From the NCBI GenBank assembly GCA_009760855.2, contig WPIO01000002.1:762001-826000 (forward strand): a stretch of 64,000 nt of DNA. The letters are read 5' to 3'. Below, in pieces: positions 34,460-45,953 of the stretch; within the stretch, counting starts at the first letter, position 1, and every line of letters begins with the position of its first letter. Under the pieces are notes generated by a model, which did not search any database, was not told where the DNA came from, and saw only the letters and a program-made list of their open reading frames with translations. Both the position numbers and the translations under genes were made by a program. Source of the stretch: Cristatella mucedo (lineage: Eukaryota > Bryozoa > Phylactolaemata > Cristatellidae).

Positions 34460-35777
34460 TGCCCTTTCGATGGGACTCGGGCACTGTCTTGCGTGATAGC
34501 AGAGCCACTGCCTTAAGAAATCATCAGGAGTTGCCGAGAAAAAGCTGGTGCGCTGGAACAGTCTATAAGGCTACTTCGTGGATAGAGCCAACCCGGTAGT
34601 TTATTCTGTGAGACTCGACAGGTTTACATAGTGGCCTCAAGATTGATCGCCGTAGGTTCTGCATACTTTGAACGTACGTTTTGAATTGCCGTGCATAGTA
34701 CGTGTGCCGTTTCGTCGAATTGTGAGGTAAGTAGCTGCTGAGCCACTCCGAACTGTCGAATTTTGATGCAAGCTTGTTTGTGACCTGAAGAAGAAACTTT
34801 TTTTGAGTTGTGTTACAGCTATTACACTGGCTTAACTAACTTCCCCCTCACCTTGCAAACATCACTTGTAACCTAATCCCATTTTGTATGTGCAGACCAT
34901 GTATGCCACAAGAAGCCTGTACAGTGGATAGATATTGCAGCTGCCTGCTAAGGTAATGAAATTAATTTTGGTTGGATTCAGAGCAAAAAATGCCGAAGCT
35001 AAATTCGTACCGAGTTTAGGGAGTTCGCAAACTTGGGGAGTCACCTCTTAGGTGGCTTTTGCCCAGCTTGATGTCCACAAATTCACTGTGCTTAGATATG
35101 CAGATACTAGACAACTACGATACGTTATGAATGCTCTACACAACCAACACACAGTTGACCTATGCTTCCAATCGTATTGCTGAGCACCATTAATGGAAAA
35201 CTGCATGCAGCTGCGAATTTGCTTGCAACGGTCCAAAAGCGTCTGATATCCACTCCAAATCGAAATCAGCCAGTTTTGGCCGATTCTGAAGCCACTGTTG
35301 GCATTTGACGCAGATACAGTTTTTGGAAGCCATGGCGAAATAGCTTCGTCCGATTGGTGTACGCTGACATTGTGTGGATATACCGGAGATTGTACTGCGT
35401 GCGTATTTTGATAGTGGGCTAAGGTATGCTTCCAGTAGAGGTCAAGGTCTGAAGGCTTCCCTAGTTTAAGTATGCAAAGCCCTCCACCCTGTCTAGCTCC
35501 CTGTGAAGCACAATGTCCATTACCAGGGTAGAAGCCAAGCTTGTCTGCGTTTTTTGATAAATGTGAAATCGCGTTAGCTTTTGAAACTCCACGTCAGTAC
35601 ACTTGTAAATGAAGCTGAATTGCGTACGTTACTCTTAATCACTACATACGCTTTTTAATAATCATAGTGGTTTACGTACCTGGATCCTGTTTTTGAGGTT
35701 CGGCCACCTTTTTTCGCACGCTAAGGTTGCCAGCCACTGTTTTTAACCAACATCCACAACTCATTCTTCGCCGAGTT
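34460..35777. other. Intergenic stretch after CNOT10
   Basis: No gene or repeat recognised between the CNOT10 poly(A) signal and the split LINE-A. Confidence 0.5.
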
Positions 35778-36405
35778 TGTAATAATAATAATAATAATTT
35801 ATATAGCAACTTCGAAGAGCTTAAATCTTTTTCTAGGTACTCTTCGTATGCCGTAAATGAAGTTTAATTATATTGTTACTGATATCATACACAATGTCTA
35901 CAAGGATAACATGGTTGGAGGCGACGTGTACAGGGTCAGCATGCAAAGATAATTAGTGGCAGAATGCACAATGTCAGCACTCATGAGCACACAAAGAACG
36001 AATCGCAAGGACCCACTAAATGATGTGACGAATACATGCATTTTTGGCTCTTTTTTAAATGTTAAAGTCGGGAGTAAGTTTCTAGCTTTGTGGGTATACG
36101 AACTAAAGGCACGGTCTAGTAAGAATTTGAGGTTCGTACGAGGTGTCGCCAAACGATTTGATTTAGAGAAGCAGGTAGCACGATGCCTGGTGAGGGATTA
36201 GTTCTGATAGGTAGGCTGGGGCCAAAGAATGAAGGGACCTAAAAGTGAGTGACAACACCTTGAATTGACAAGCTGCTTGATTGGAAGCCAGTGTATTTCG
36301 GCAAGAAGTGGTGTGTTGTGGCAACTTCGAAACTCACGACCGACCAGCATATCTGCAGAGTTGTGCACCAACTGTGAGCTCCTGATTTTACAAGCTGCTA
36401 GACCG
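35778..36405 (-). mobile_element. LINE-A, 3' half of a split element
   Basis: The (TAA)n tail is on the left. The sequence continues to CTGCTAGACCGGC on the right, inside the LLAGLPAC codons. The rest of the same element resumes at 37196, beyond an inserted second LINE. Confidence 0.82.
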
Positions 36406-37195
36406 GCGCTTTCAGCTACATAACATTTGTTAAAATGTGGGCTTGTTTAGCGGGGATATCGCATCTAAATTGGTCCATGAATTTGTGACGTCCCGTCATT
36501 ACTTCTGTAACTCACTGCTTGCTGGCCTGCCGGCCTGTGCAATCAGGCGCTCACAAATGGTGCACAACTCTGCAGCAAGGCTTGTCTGTCGTGATCGTTG
36601 CAATTGCCACGTCACACCGCTTATCGCCGACCTGCACTGGCTCCCAGTCAAGCAACGCATCGACTTCAAGGCTGTGTCACTCACTTTGAGGTCCCTTCAT
36701 TTTTTGGCTCCAGCATACCTATCAGATTTACTCCTCCACGAGGCTAAGCATCGTACCACTCGCTTTTCGGAATCTAACTCACTTTACCTGTATTTCGCAC
36801 GAACCTCAAATCCTTTGGAGACCGTGCCTTTAGCTCGTATGCTCTCAAAGCCTGGACCTCACTCCCGACTTCCGTCACGACATCTGACTTGCCCACATTA
36901 AAAAAACTGAAAACGCATCATTTTATCACAGCATTTAGCGGGTCCCTATGATTCATCCTGTATGTGCTTATTCGTGCTGATACTGTACACGCTGCCCCTA
37001 ACCAAACTTGCATGGTGACCCTGTGCATGTTGCTTATAACCATGTTATTCTTGTTGTTTATTGAGCTACAACTAACCATTCGATCGCGCTTCCTTTGCAG
37101 AAAATGCAAAGTACCTAGAAAGAGATTGAGTTCTCTGAGGGCGCTATATCAAATATATTTTTGTTATTGCTATTATTATTATTATTATTATTAAG
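36406..37195 (+). mobile_element. LINE-A inserted in the opposite orientation within another LINE-A
   Basis: It is 5'-truncated, starting GCTTTCAGCTACATAAC. It encodes [20 protein letters not shown] and [20 protein letters not shown]. It ends with AAAGAGATTGAGTTCTCTGA, GGGCGC and a (TTA)n tail directly at the junction. Confidence 0.88.
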
Positions 37196-37664
37196 CAGTT
37201 AGTTGCACAAATTGAGACGAGATGTTACAAATCCATTAATAAATTTTGATGTAGTATTCCTGTCGAAGAAAGTCCGATTTTCAACAATGTTGTGTAGCTG
37301 AAAGAAGGAAGACTTAACGGTGGAGCTGATGTGATCCTCTAGTATGAGGTCACTTTGGAACAAAATACATTGATTTTGTGCTGATGCAATAGGAGATATG
37401 CTGACAGAGCTAATTTGAGCGCTAAGCTTTCCAATTTTCAACGTTTCAGTTCAACATGGTTTGCCTACATCTAGTAAGTTCGTTTTGTCGTCATTTAATT
37501 TGAGAAAAGTTGCTGCCATTCGTGTGTGGATGATAGCAATACGTGCAGCAAGGATGTGTAGAGTATTCAAGGTTCTGGAGGACTGGGAGGGATCAAAGCA
37601 AAGGTACAACTGAGCGTCATCAGCCTAGAAGTGGAATCCTGGATTGTGCTTGGAGATCACATCG

Positions 37665-37702
<38 letters not shown>

Positions 37703-37713
37703 CAGACAGAGAC

Positions 37714-37784
<71 letters not shown>

Positions 37785-38320
37785 GAGACAGACAGACAGA
37801 CAGAGAGAGCACAAACTATGAAGAGATGAGGAACAAGCACAGATCCCTGTTGTACCCCACACTTTAGTGATTCTTCGGATGCTCGTTTTCTGTTCACGTC
37901 AATACTCGGGAGTCTCCCACTGCGATAGGACTTCAACCATTGTAGTGCAGTGCCAGTGATGCACAGGCGAGATGAGAGGTGCTCGAGAAGGACAATGTGA
38001 TTGATAGTATCCCACGCTGCCGAAAGATCAATCAAAACAAGCGGAGAGACTGTCCCCAAGTCGGAGAAGCCTGAGAAGGTCGCTCGCTGTAAACCCTAAG
38101 CAATGCTGATTCTGTGGGGTAATTAATTAGAAAACCCTTCTGTGGAGTGATTAACTCTAAAGCCAGACTGGAACTTACTAGCTAGATTTGAAGTTTCAGT
38201 GTGCGAGTAAAGCTGATCTGCTACAACTTGTTCCAGTGTCTTTGATAGTAACGGTAGAAGGGAGGCTGGGCGGAAGCTGCTTAAGCACCGAACGCATAGA
38301 TGTACGCTTGTTGTCGTGCG
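37196..38320 (-). mobile_element. LINE-A, 5' half of the split element, including reverse-transcriptase core
   Basis: The minus strand encodes SFRPASLLPLLSKTLEQVVA, FQSGFRVNHSTEG, VLIDLSAAWDTINHIVLLEH, LKCGVQQGSVLVPHLFIV, LSDVISKHNPGFHF and ADDAQLY. These are RT motifs in order, including the first catalytic Asp (LIDLSAAWD) and the ADD pair. A GA/GACA microsatellite at 37663-37808 splits the domain. Stops and frameshifts make it inactive. Confidence 0.85.
37663..37808. repeat. GA/GACA microsatellite inside LINE-A RT
   Basis: GAGA, GACAGA and GACA units lie exactly between RT segments HLFIV and LSDVISKHNPG on the minus strand. Confidence 0.95.
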
Positions 38321-38348
38321 TATTCCTGCCGCGGATCCTCTAACACCC

Positions 38349-38460
38349 GCAGTCACTGTTTCGAATATTACTCACTGCAGTCACTGTTTCGAATATTACT
38401 CTCTGCAGTCACTGTTTCGAATATTACTCACTGCAGTCACTGTTTCGAATATTACTCAAG
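38349..38460. repeat. 28-base tandem repeat, 4 copies
   Basis: GCAGTCACTGTTTCGAATAT begins at 38349, 38377, 38405 and 38433, an exact 28-base period with only one or two changes. Confidence 0.95.
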
Positions 38461-39049
38461 TGCGGATCAGACCTAGATCAGACCAATCGGAGCCTCGACC
38501 GGGCCACGTTGTCGGACAGCTGATCGTCGGCGATCGGCTGTCTAGGCGCACGCTCGTACGGACAAAGGCCTAGCTGAAAGTCAGCTGCATCCATCGTCCG
38601 GTTGCTGACGCCTCTTAGGTCAGTCCAGCAGATGCCTCAACGAGTGGCGCGCTAACAGACACTCACAACACGGCAGTGCGACCGCAGCTGGCTGGCGTTC
38701 GTTCGCCGATTGACTAGAGGGGAGAGAATGTGTGACGAGTAGAGCTCTGAGAGTGCGAGGCTTCAACGCTTTGTTCATAGCTGAGCGGCGCGCTATTACC
38801 CAAGCGACAGAGCTCCTGTCGAATCCACTCGCAACTCGTGCAGCGGATCAGCCGAAAAATAGGACTCACTATAGGGTCGCTTAATCCCCGATTAATTAAT
38901 TAATTAATGAATAAGGGCTTCATTAAGAACCTTGCATCTGACAAGGTTGGCGGTGAGGGCTGCTCTTCACTGAATGAGCCGTGCTCGGGCTCAGAAAATC
39001 TGCAGCGGTTGCCCTTTCGATCGAAACCTAGTCAGATTGCATCGGACGC
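38461..39049. other. Intergenic stretch before the bHLH gene
   Basis: Contains a T7-promoter-like sequence near 38861-38880 and a short (TTAA)n at about 38890-38908. Otherwise no recognised feature. Confidence 0.5.
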
Positions 39050-39055
39050 TATAAA
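39050..39055 (+). promoter_or_regulatory. TATA-like box upstream of the bHLH gene
   Basis: TATAAA sits in a locally GC-rich context about 150 bases before the bHLH ATG, leaving room for a short 5' UTR starting near 39080. Position and motif only. Confidence 0.45.
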
Positions 39056-39201
39056 CCGGAGCCGCCTGCCCTGAGCGTAAAGGGACGAGCTCTGCCGACG
39101 CACTAGCACCGCTCTAGAGTAGCCCTCTCGCGGTCGGAGGGCAGCTGCGAGCTCTACTCATTCTGACCCAACTTCCGACGCTCTTTTTTCTCCGAGGCAG
39201 C

Positions 39202-39676
39202 ATGGAGAGCGACATAGTCCCGACAATTGTCCTTGATCCCAATCAGGACATCCGCGACTACTTCTGCTGCGACAACGACGACGACGAGCAGGCGACGGAC
39301 GCTGCGCAGGGGGAAGTTGGCTCCTCGGCGTTCGATGAGCTCTACGTCCCGAAAACTTGCAACGGCTGCGGCGGCTGCTACTGCTGCTGCTGCTGCAGCA
39401 GCAGCGCGGCGACCGGCAGCGCTGGCGACGGCTACTTGCACGCCGTGGCGCGAGAGAAGAAGCGAGTCGTGGACATGAAGAGCGCATTCGAGATACTGAG
39501 GCTGAAAATTCCGACGTTCCCTTATGAGCGACGGCTGTCGAAAATCGACACTCTGCGATTGACCATAGCGTACATCTCGCTGCTCGAAGGCTTGCTAAGA
39601 TCGTCCCTGCCACCGCAGGTCTACATCTGCAAGGGTCTCAGCGGCGAGCTCGAGAATGCCACCTGGAACACGAGCG
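39202..39676 (+). CDS. Fer2: Fer2/PTF1A-family bHLH transcription factor, first coding exon (partial gene)
   Basis: bHLH factors dimerise (usually with E proteins) and bind E-boxes; Drosophila Fer2 acts in dopaminergic and clock neurons (known biology). Residues 82-132 form the bHLH: REKKRV basic part, helix 1 DMKSAFEILR, loop IPTFPYERRLSK, helix 2 IDTLRLTIAYISLLEGLL. PTFPYE.RLSKIDTLRL is typical of the PTF1A/Fer group. The following KGLSGE..NATWNTS resembles the Fer2 tail just before its NTSDLTARLSW block, so I place a donor at AGCG|GTAACT. A downstream exon was not found; unspliced, the frame would stop at 39790-39792. Odd features are a Cys-rich stretch (residues 53-65, including five adjacent Cys from TGC repeats) and loss of the Asn normally preceding the RER motif. 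The start ATG has A at -3 and G at +4. The subfamily name is less certain than the bHLH call. Confidence 0.8.
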
Positions 39677-41087
39677 GTAACTTCGCGAGCGGGCGCCGCT
39701 GTGCTGGCTTTGCTGCGCGTTCGGCTGCACCCCTGGAATTTTCTTTCTCGGGTATCAAGCGCAGGCCGATCGATCCTCGAACCTTTTTCTAAGCAATTAG
39801 CTTAGCTGTAGGGAAGGTGAAGCGAAGCGACGTGGTAGCTGAGGAAGTCGGTGGCCACACGAGGCGTTTCACAATGACTCTACCGCGAGCTCTCGAAACG
39901 ATTAAGGTTAAGTAGTGGCTACACATTGTCCTTTAGAACGAGCTAACCGCTGACGGATTCCACCCAGCGAACGTAGATCCAATCGACGCTCGCTGCTGCA
40001 GCTAGATCGTCCTAGATCGGGTGGACGCCAGTCCTATCTCGGTAAAAAAAAAAGCTTAAAATCGAATTCGTGCGCATGAGCGGCCAATGCCTCACACGCC
40101 TCACGTATATAGTCTGTCTAATGCCTCGCATTTTTCTACAACGGAGACGTTCTCCGACTCGGCGCTACGAGATTCAGCGCTGCCTTTGACGGCAGGGTTT
40201 CGAGCGTCTGCATGGTCCGAAGTTAAAGGGTATCGCACTGCCTCTCTACAAATATGCAGCACATCGCTTAGATATAAAAAATTCAGACGATGACAACAAC
40301 GACTGACGACAACAGCGAATCTTAGCAGCGGAGCAGCTAGTACATCCGGTCTGCAAGTTTCTGTTTGCTTCTTCTTGGCCTTGAACTTTCTAGCTCTCAC
40401 TCTGTATCCTTGTCTCTTTGTTATTTGTCTCTGTGTCCCACTTATCGTCTCAGTCTCGGTCTTCGTCTGTCTGTAAATCTATGATCCACCTCTCCACCTA
40501 CTTGGACGTCTATATCTAACTCCATCTCTAGCTCTAGCTCTCCACCAACCTCTACGTCTATGCTTTCAGCTTGAATGTAAGCTGTCTAGCCTATGGCTGC
40601 CAAATAAGCACAAATGAATATGAAAAATGTGAATTTGGTCCGCAACTACTCATCTTTGGCTTTTTAAGATCCGGCATTATCTATCGGAGAAACTAAAAAA
40701 CCTCAAATGGGCGCACAGCAGCTAGATTTCCTTGTTTGATTGAGGCCAATGTGTCTGACTGTCAAATGAGGTACCTAACCTTTCGGTCAGTGAGCCAGAT
40801 GGTGCTGTTGTGCCTTTCCCGGTCATTGAATGTTGAGTTATCAGCATTTGTATGATGTAAGGCATCTATCATGCTTCAAATGCAATTATTTCTCTAGAAA
40901 GCAACAATATGCTTTACACTCATCCGCGATCTCTTACTTGCTCAGGTATCATGTAAATCTAGCCGTCGTGGTTTTTGTAACGCCGGTAAGTTCGGGCTCA
41001 GTAGCTACTACAATTCTATTGACGCCCATTATTTTGCGTCGCCAACCCTTTTCCGACCTTTCGTATTGGAGCCAGTAGCTAATAGTA
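39677..41087. other. Downstream of bHLH exon 1
   Basis: Presumed intron or 3' region of the bHLH gene. No second exon with the expected DLTARLSW-like sequence was seen. 40400-40560 is TC-rich low complexity. Confidence 0.45.
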
Positions 41088-41275
41088 ATTATAATAATAA
41101 TAATACACTTGATAAAGCGCCCTCAGAGACTCAATCTCTTTCTAGGCGCTTTACATTTGCTGCAAAGGGAAACGCGAATGAATGGTGAGTAATATCATTC
41201 TTGGTAAACAACATGAATAACATGGTTAGGGGTGACATGCACAGGGTCAGCATGCAATTGTGGTTAGCTAGGTAG
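41088..41275 (-). mobile_element. Short LINE-A 3' end
   Basis: (TAA)n, then GCGCCCTCAGAGACTCAATC, TCTTTCTAGGCGCTTTACAT and the ACATGGTTAGGGGTGACATG region. It is truncated about 190 bases from the tail. Confidence 0.85.
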
Positions 41276-42444
41276 ATCAAATATGGCTGGCAGTGGATTT
41301 TGGCAGCATGCATCGTTCGTCTTTGCTACCGTACCACATTGGTATTGATAAATGCCCTCGATTGTAGAGCTCACAGTATTAAGTGATTTCGTCTTTCATG
41401 CTGCTGCCATTTGCAGAGAATCAGTGCACACGCGTACGACATGTTCATTTTACTATCTTGTGTACAAAGGCTTGATATTTCTTATTAGTTAAAAGTACTG
41501 TACCTAGTGCACAGAGCACTAGCTAAAAGTAGAGTATAGAAAGGTGACCGTATTTTAAAGCAATTAGCAAGCTAAAAGTAGTGCGATAGGACGCTGCCCG
41601 TGTGTCAAGCAATCAGTAAGGGGCTCGTTAATCGTGCATGTTAAACCACATTCTCTTGTATTTTGCATCGCACGTAAATTATTGACACTGAACTCGTCGG
41701 CTTTTTATGTCCGTATGCGCTGCTTTCGTCAAGACCATGTGATCGCCTCGACGCAAGCGCAAATCGAAGTTTGCTCCTTACTATCCAGATTTCTCCGACA
41801 TTATCAGTTTTTCGCGGCGCTATGTTGCTGGCTGATCGAGCTCGTCGTGCGTAATGTATCGTGCCCATCTAATTGCAGACCTCGCAGCCAGGCTGGCTTG
41901 GTTAAGGTGGGACACTCTGGGTGTTACATGGCACGACAGCAACAGAGCCAAAGAACGAAGCCAGCTCATGACAAGAGGCGAAAACACGCGAGATGCTGTA
42001 GTTTGGAGAAAGTCGTGAGTCTTCATCTGGGATTCATTGTTTTAGCAGTCACCTAATACGTCCAGAACAAGAGAACTCTGCTCAGATACTTTTAAAAGAG
42101 GTGACGAAGAAGTAAAAGAGACGGAGGCCCGAAGTTGCATACGACATTCGGTGCACTGCACTTTTCGCTTTGATAGCCGATACGTATGCATATGTACATC
42201 TGCAAATGTCGATCGTGCGGCTTTTGAGTGCACGTGAATACAGTACACGTGAATACGATCAAATACAACTTTCAAGTCTGAGACAGCATCGAAATTATGT
42301 TGTTTCATGTCAAGGCCATAATACCTCTCTTAGCACCTTACTTAACCCATTTTATTTCTAAAAACAGTTCAATCTGGCCGATGTCTTGTGTGCCTGCTGC
42401 TGCTGTAATTAGCGTAGCGTCCGGCCATTAGTGTAAGCCCCCCA
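41276..42444. other. Non-coding stretch
   Basis: A 140-codon plus-strand frame (41634-42056) shows no family signature. Nothing supported. Confidence 0.45.
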
Positions 42445-42678
42445 TACGACCGGCGGTTGGACAGTCGACTCGACGGAGCGTCCGCCCTTTGACTTGCAGT
42501 CAGTGCCCCCCCCCCCTACGACGAGCCCCCCCCCCCTACGACCGGCGGTTGGGCAGTCGACTCGGCGGAGCGTCCGCCCTTTGACTTGCAGTCAGTGCCC
42601 CCCCCCCCTACGACGACCCCCTCCCCTACGACCGGCGGTTGGGCAGTCAACTCGGCGGAGCGTCCGCCCTTTGACGGC
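42445..42678. repeat. About 92-base C-rich minisatellite, 2.6 copies
   Basis: Units start TACGACCGGCGGTTGG at 42445, 42537 and 42627 (periods 92 and 90). Each contains CGGAGCGTCCGCCCTTTGAC, and copies are separated by poly-C runs. Minus-strand G-runs could form quadruplexes. Confidence 0.93.
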
Positions 42679-44735
42679 CGCCACAGCTGCATTCCCCCAA
42701 CTGCAGCGATTCAGCCACTTCGCACATACGTATGTGTGAGAGCAATAAACGGAGTCTTTTTTAGCGCTCAGGTCCGAGCTGGCGCTTTCGTGAGACTCCC
42801 CAGGATCTGCCTCCGCCGGAGCCTCAGTAGCACAACACCGAGGCGGAGCCGAAATGTTCATCTGGGCGGGGCAAGATGAGCAAGATTTATCTGTAAACAT
42901 TAAGACCCGCCCGGAAGATATTCGTATGGGTTACCAAGAACCGAAAGTAATGAAAAATTAGAGCGCACAATCGTAATGCTTATTCGACACGAATTTTGCA
43001 GCTTCTCGTCTAGTGTAAGAAAGGCGTGATTTTTTCATCGTTGACGGTCGAGAGAGGCCTAGGAATAGGAGCCGACCTAGGTAGCTGCCCACTATGGGGG
43101 TGGGAAAATGTCCCACTGCTCCTAGCTCCGTCATCGAATACTGGGCATTTTGATAGATCAAAACACGGAACAGGAGATGGAGCAAAGAGTCTGTCTGGCT
43201 TTAACCTAAGACAGCTTTAGTCTAAGACTACCGGGCACCTTCTTACCAGGGAAAGCCTGATGGAGAATTCCTATGAGCACCTGGCAGCAGCACCAGCAAC
43301 ACACATCATCATCACCTTGTTCAATAATAACTATGATACGCGGCGAGCCTGTTTCTTCGTGATATCGTGAACTAGAGCAGCCGCTACTATCGTGAACTAG
43401 AGCAGTCGCTTAAGTCAGAATACCTAAATAATAATTCCGATTTTTTGCGACCGTCGTTGCGTCTCTGTACCTGTACTAACATTCGCTTTTAAAAATCGTA
43501 GCCCGGTCTTACCAGCAGAGCGATCTATGCGGTTTATACTATCTGTCGCCATTCGTAGCTTCAGGAGTACACCATTCAGCAGTACAAGCAGCTTCAACAG
43601 TACAAGCAAAGACATTGGTAAGTGCATTTTCTATGTCCAATTCTTTGTGAAACACTAGATTGTATCCGACGTTTAGTATTTCTTGGTGCTAAGCTCTAGA
43701 CATTGCCTTCAGCATCCGTCCGTGAGACAGTCACTAGCTCGAAAGCCTGGACTATGGTGCTGGTTTGAATACATCAAGCTAGGAAACGGAGGGCACCCAG
43801 CATGAAAAAGTAGCACCGCTCTGACGACGGGAAATCCTGGCGTTAATGTGCCGCCGGCAGCATAGTCTCCAGCTCTTGCTAACCGGGCAGCATACGCTTA
43901 CGCAATTCGCTGAAAGAGTAAGCAGCGAATAGTCTCGTGGTCTCGCGGTGAGAGCTGCACGCTTTCGCGATTCGCTCTCAAAAAAGTGGCTTTCCAGAAG
44001 TGGTGGTAGCTCTCGAGCTCTGACTCTGCAGCGAAATTATACTGGCAGTGTATAAGGCGCGTGCCCGGGCTGTGCTCTCGGTCATGTCGCTGCTGCAGGC
44101 AGACCATTAACTGGAAGGGGTGGCGAAACACGAAGGGACTTTTTTTGGAGATCTTCCCACAATGCTGTGCATCTACTTCCATACAGATTAGTCGATAAAG
44201 AAATAGCTTCCGGCAGAGGAAGTCACGGCTGCAGATTGACGCATCACTCAGGTGAATTTCAAGCGCTCAAGTAGAACGAAAATTATTGTGTGGCAATGCA
44301 GCGCTGCTCCTCGAGCGATGTCATAACGACAAAAATAGAGCTGCTGCAGTTCCGCCTATTTCTCTACAAACTCCATTCGAATACTTACTCCAGGTTTGAG
44401 CGAAATCGTAGCACTGACTGCAAAAAGCTAAGACCCGTTTATTGTAATCTTTCGCTTCTACAATAGTTGGACTCTGAACGAACCGTTTCCAGCTTATAAA
44501 TTTCTTCACATTAATATAGTTAAGTAACTTCTAATGGTCGTGCTGTCTTCTGCCATTTAGTGGCCAGGCGTACGGTTATTTTAATCGAGCCATCGGAAAA
44601 AACGTTACCTTAAAATTTTATTTTTATTATTCTATATTTTCCCATGCTCGGCGAAAATTATCTGCTATTGACGCAAGAAAGTTCTCGATCAAAGCTTCCG
44701 AAACGAAGGCATAAGAGAGCTGCTGTAAATCGGCT
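42679..44735. other. Intergenic stretch before KLHL10
   Basis: Only a short direct duplication of TATCGTGAACTAGAGCAG (about 43362 and 43388). No gene recognised. Confidence 0.45.
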
Positions 44736-44757
44736 CACGTGACGCCAAACACGTCAT
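44736..44757 (+). promoter_or_regulatory. E-box CACGTG and CRE-like CACGTCA upstream of KLHL10
   Basis: CACGTG lies at 44736-44741 and CACGTCA (reverse TGACGTG) at 44750-44756, about 100-120 bases before the KLHL10 ATG. CRE elements often drive testis genes in mammals; relevance here is inference. Confidence 0.3.
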
Positions 44758-44855
44758 AGATAATGGCGTGCGTGACTTTACCGGCACAGAGCGATTAGCG
44801 GGTGGCTTGAATGTACGGAGTGACTACTTAAGATAAAAGACTGGGAAAGCGCAAA

Positions 44856-45584
44856 ATGGAAGACGTGCATTCACAAAAAAGCGAGTCGCGTCCTCCAGAC
44901 AAGATGGAAAAGAAGATTAGCCAGCAGGCGTGCGACGTTTTCAATGAGCTGAGGAAGAAAGGTCAGCTGTGCGATGCAGTGATCAAAGTGGACGGAGGCA
45001 GCCAGTTTCTGGTGCACCGGGCGATCATGTCCGCCTGCAGCCCTTTCTTCAAGTCAATGTTCACGAACGGCATGCACGAGACAGACCAGAGAGAGATCAC
45101 GATACCGGGCGTCTCCACCGACATGATGTCGACGATCATCGAGTACGCGTACACCAGGGACGTGAAGGTGAGCCCCGAGAACGTGGAGCAGCTACTTCCG
45201 GCGGCCGACCAGTTCCACGTGCTCGGCCTGGTGAAGGCGTGCTGCCACTTCCTGGAGAGCAACCTGACGCCAGAGAACTGCATCGGGATACGGAACTTCG
45301 CGCGGCAGTACTCGTGCTCGGGCCTCGAGGCGTGCGCTCAGAAGTGCGTCCTCAAGCAGTACCAGCGCGTGTCGGAGAGGAGCAACGAGCTGCTGCAGCT
45401 CTCGGTCGAGGAGCTGGCGGACATATTGTCCAACGACGAGCTCAACTTAAAGAGCGAGGAGATTGCGTTCGAGACGATCATACGGTGGATCGACCACGAT
45501 CCGGAGACCAGACGTCAGCACATCCTTTCGCTGCTCAAGTGCGTTCGCCTGGGGCTGCTCAGCACATCGTACTTCGTGGAAAAG
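44856..45584 (+). CDS. KLHL10: KLHL10 exon 1: BTB and BACK domains (residues 1-243)
   Basis: The whole BTB-BACK module sits in a single 729-base exon starting [10 protein letters not shown]. The ATG has A at -3 and G at +4. The donor is GAAAAG|GTGAGA. The exon is clearly more GC-rich than its surroundings. Confidence 0.96.
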
Positions 45585-45918
45585 GTGAGACGAGGCGCCC
45601 CGCGCTCTGCGCCGCTCGAGCGCAGCTTGGATGCTCCTTCGCATACTTATCAGATGGTGCGTGCAGCTGGCACTGCGAATGGTCGAGTGAGAGAGACAGA
45701 GAGAGAGAGAGACAGAGAGAGAGAGAGAGACAGAGAGAGACAGAGAGACAGGGAGACAGAGAGACAGAGAGACAGAGAGACAGAGAGACAGAGAGACAGA
45801 GAGACAGAGAGACAGAGAGACAGAGAGACAGAGAGACAGAGAGAGACAGAGAGATACAGAGAGACAGAGAGACAGAGAGACAGAGAGAGAGACAGAGACA
45901 GAGAGAGAGACAGAGACG

Positions 45919-45953
<35 letters not shown>

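Noticed and set aside
38341-38460. CRISPR-like array (28-base repeats)
   Set aside because: Repeats are directly adjacent with no unique spacers, in animal DNA; it is a tandem repeat.
41634-42056. 140-codon plus-strand frame as a novel gene
   Set aside because: No motif, start context or splice support; length is within chance for this GC content.
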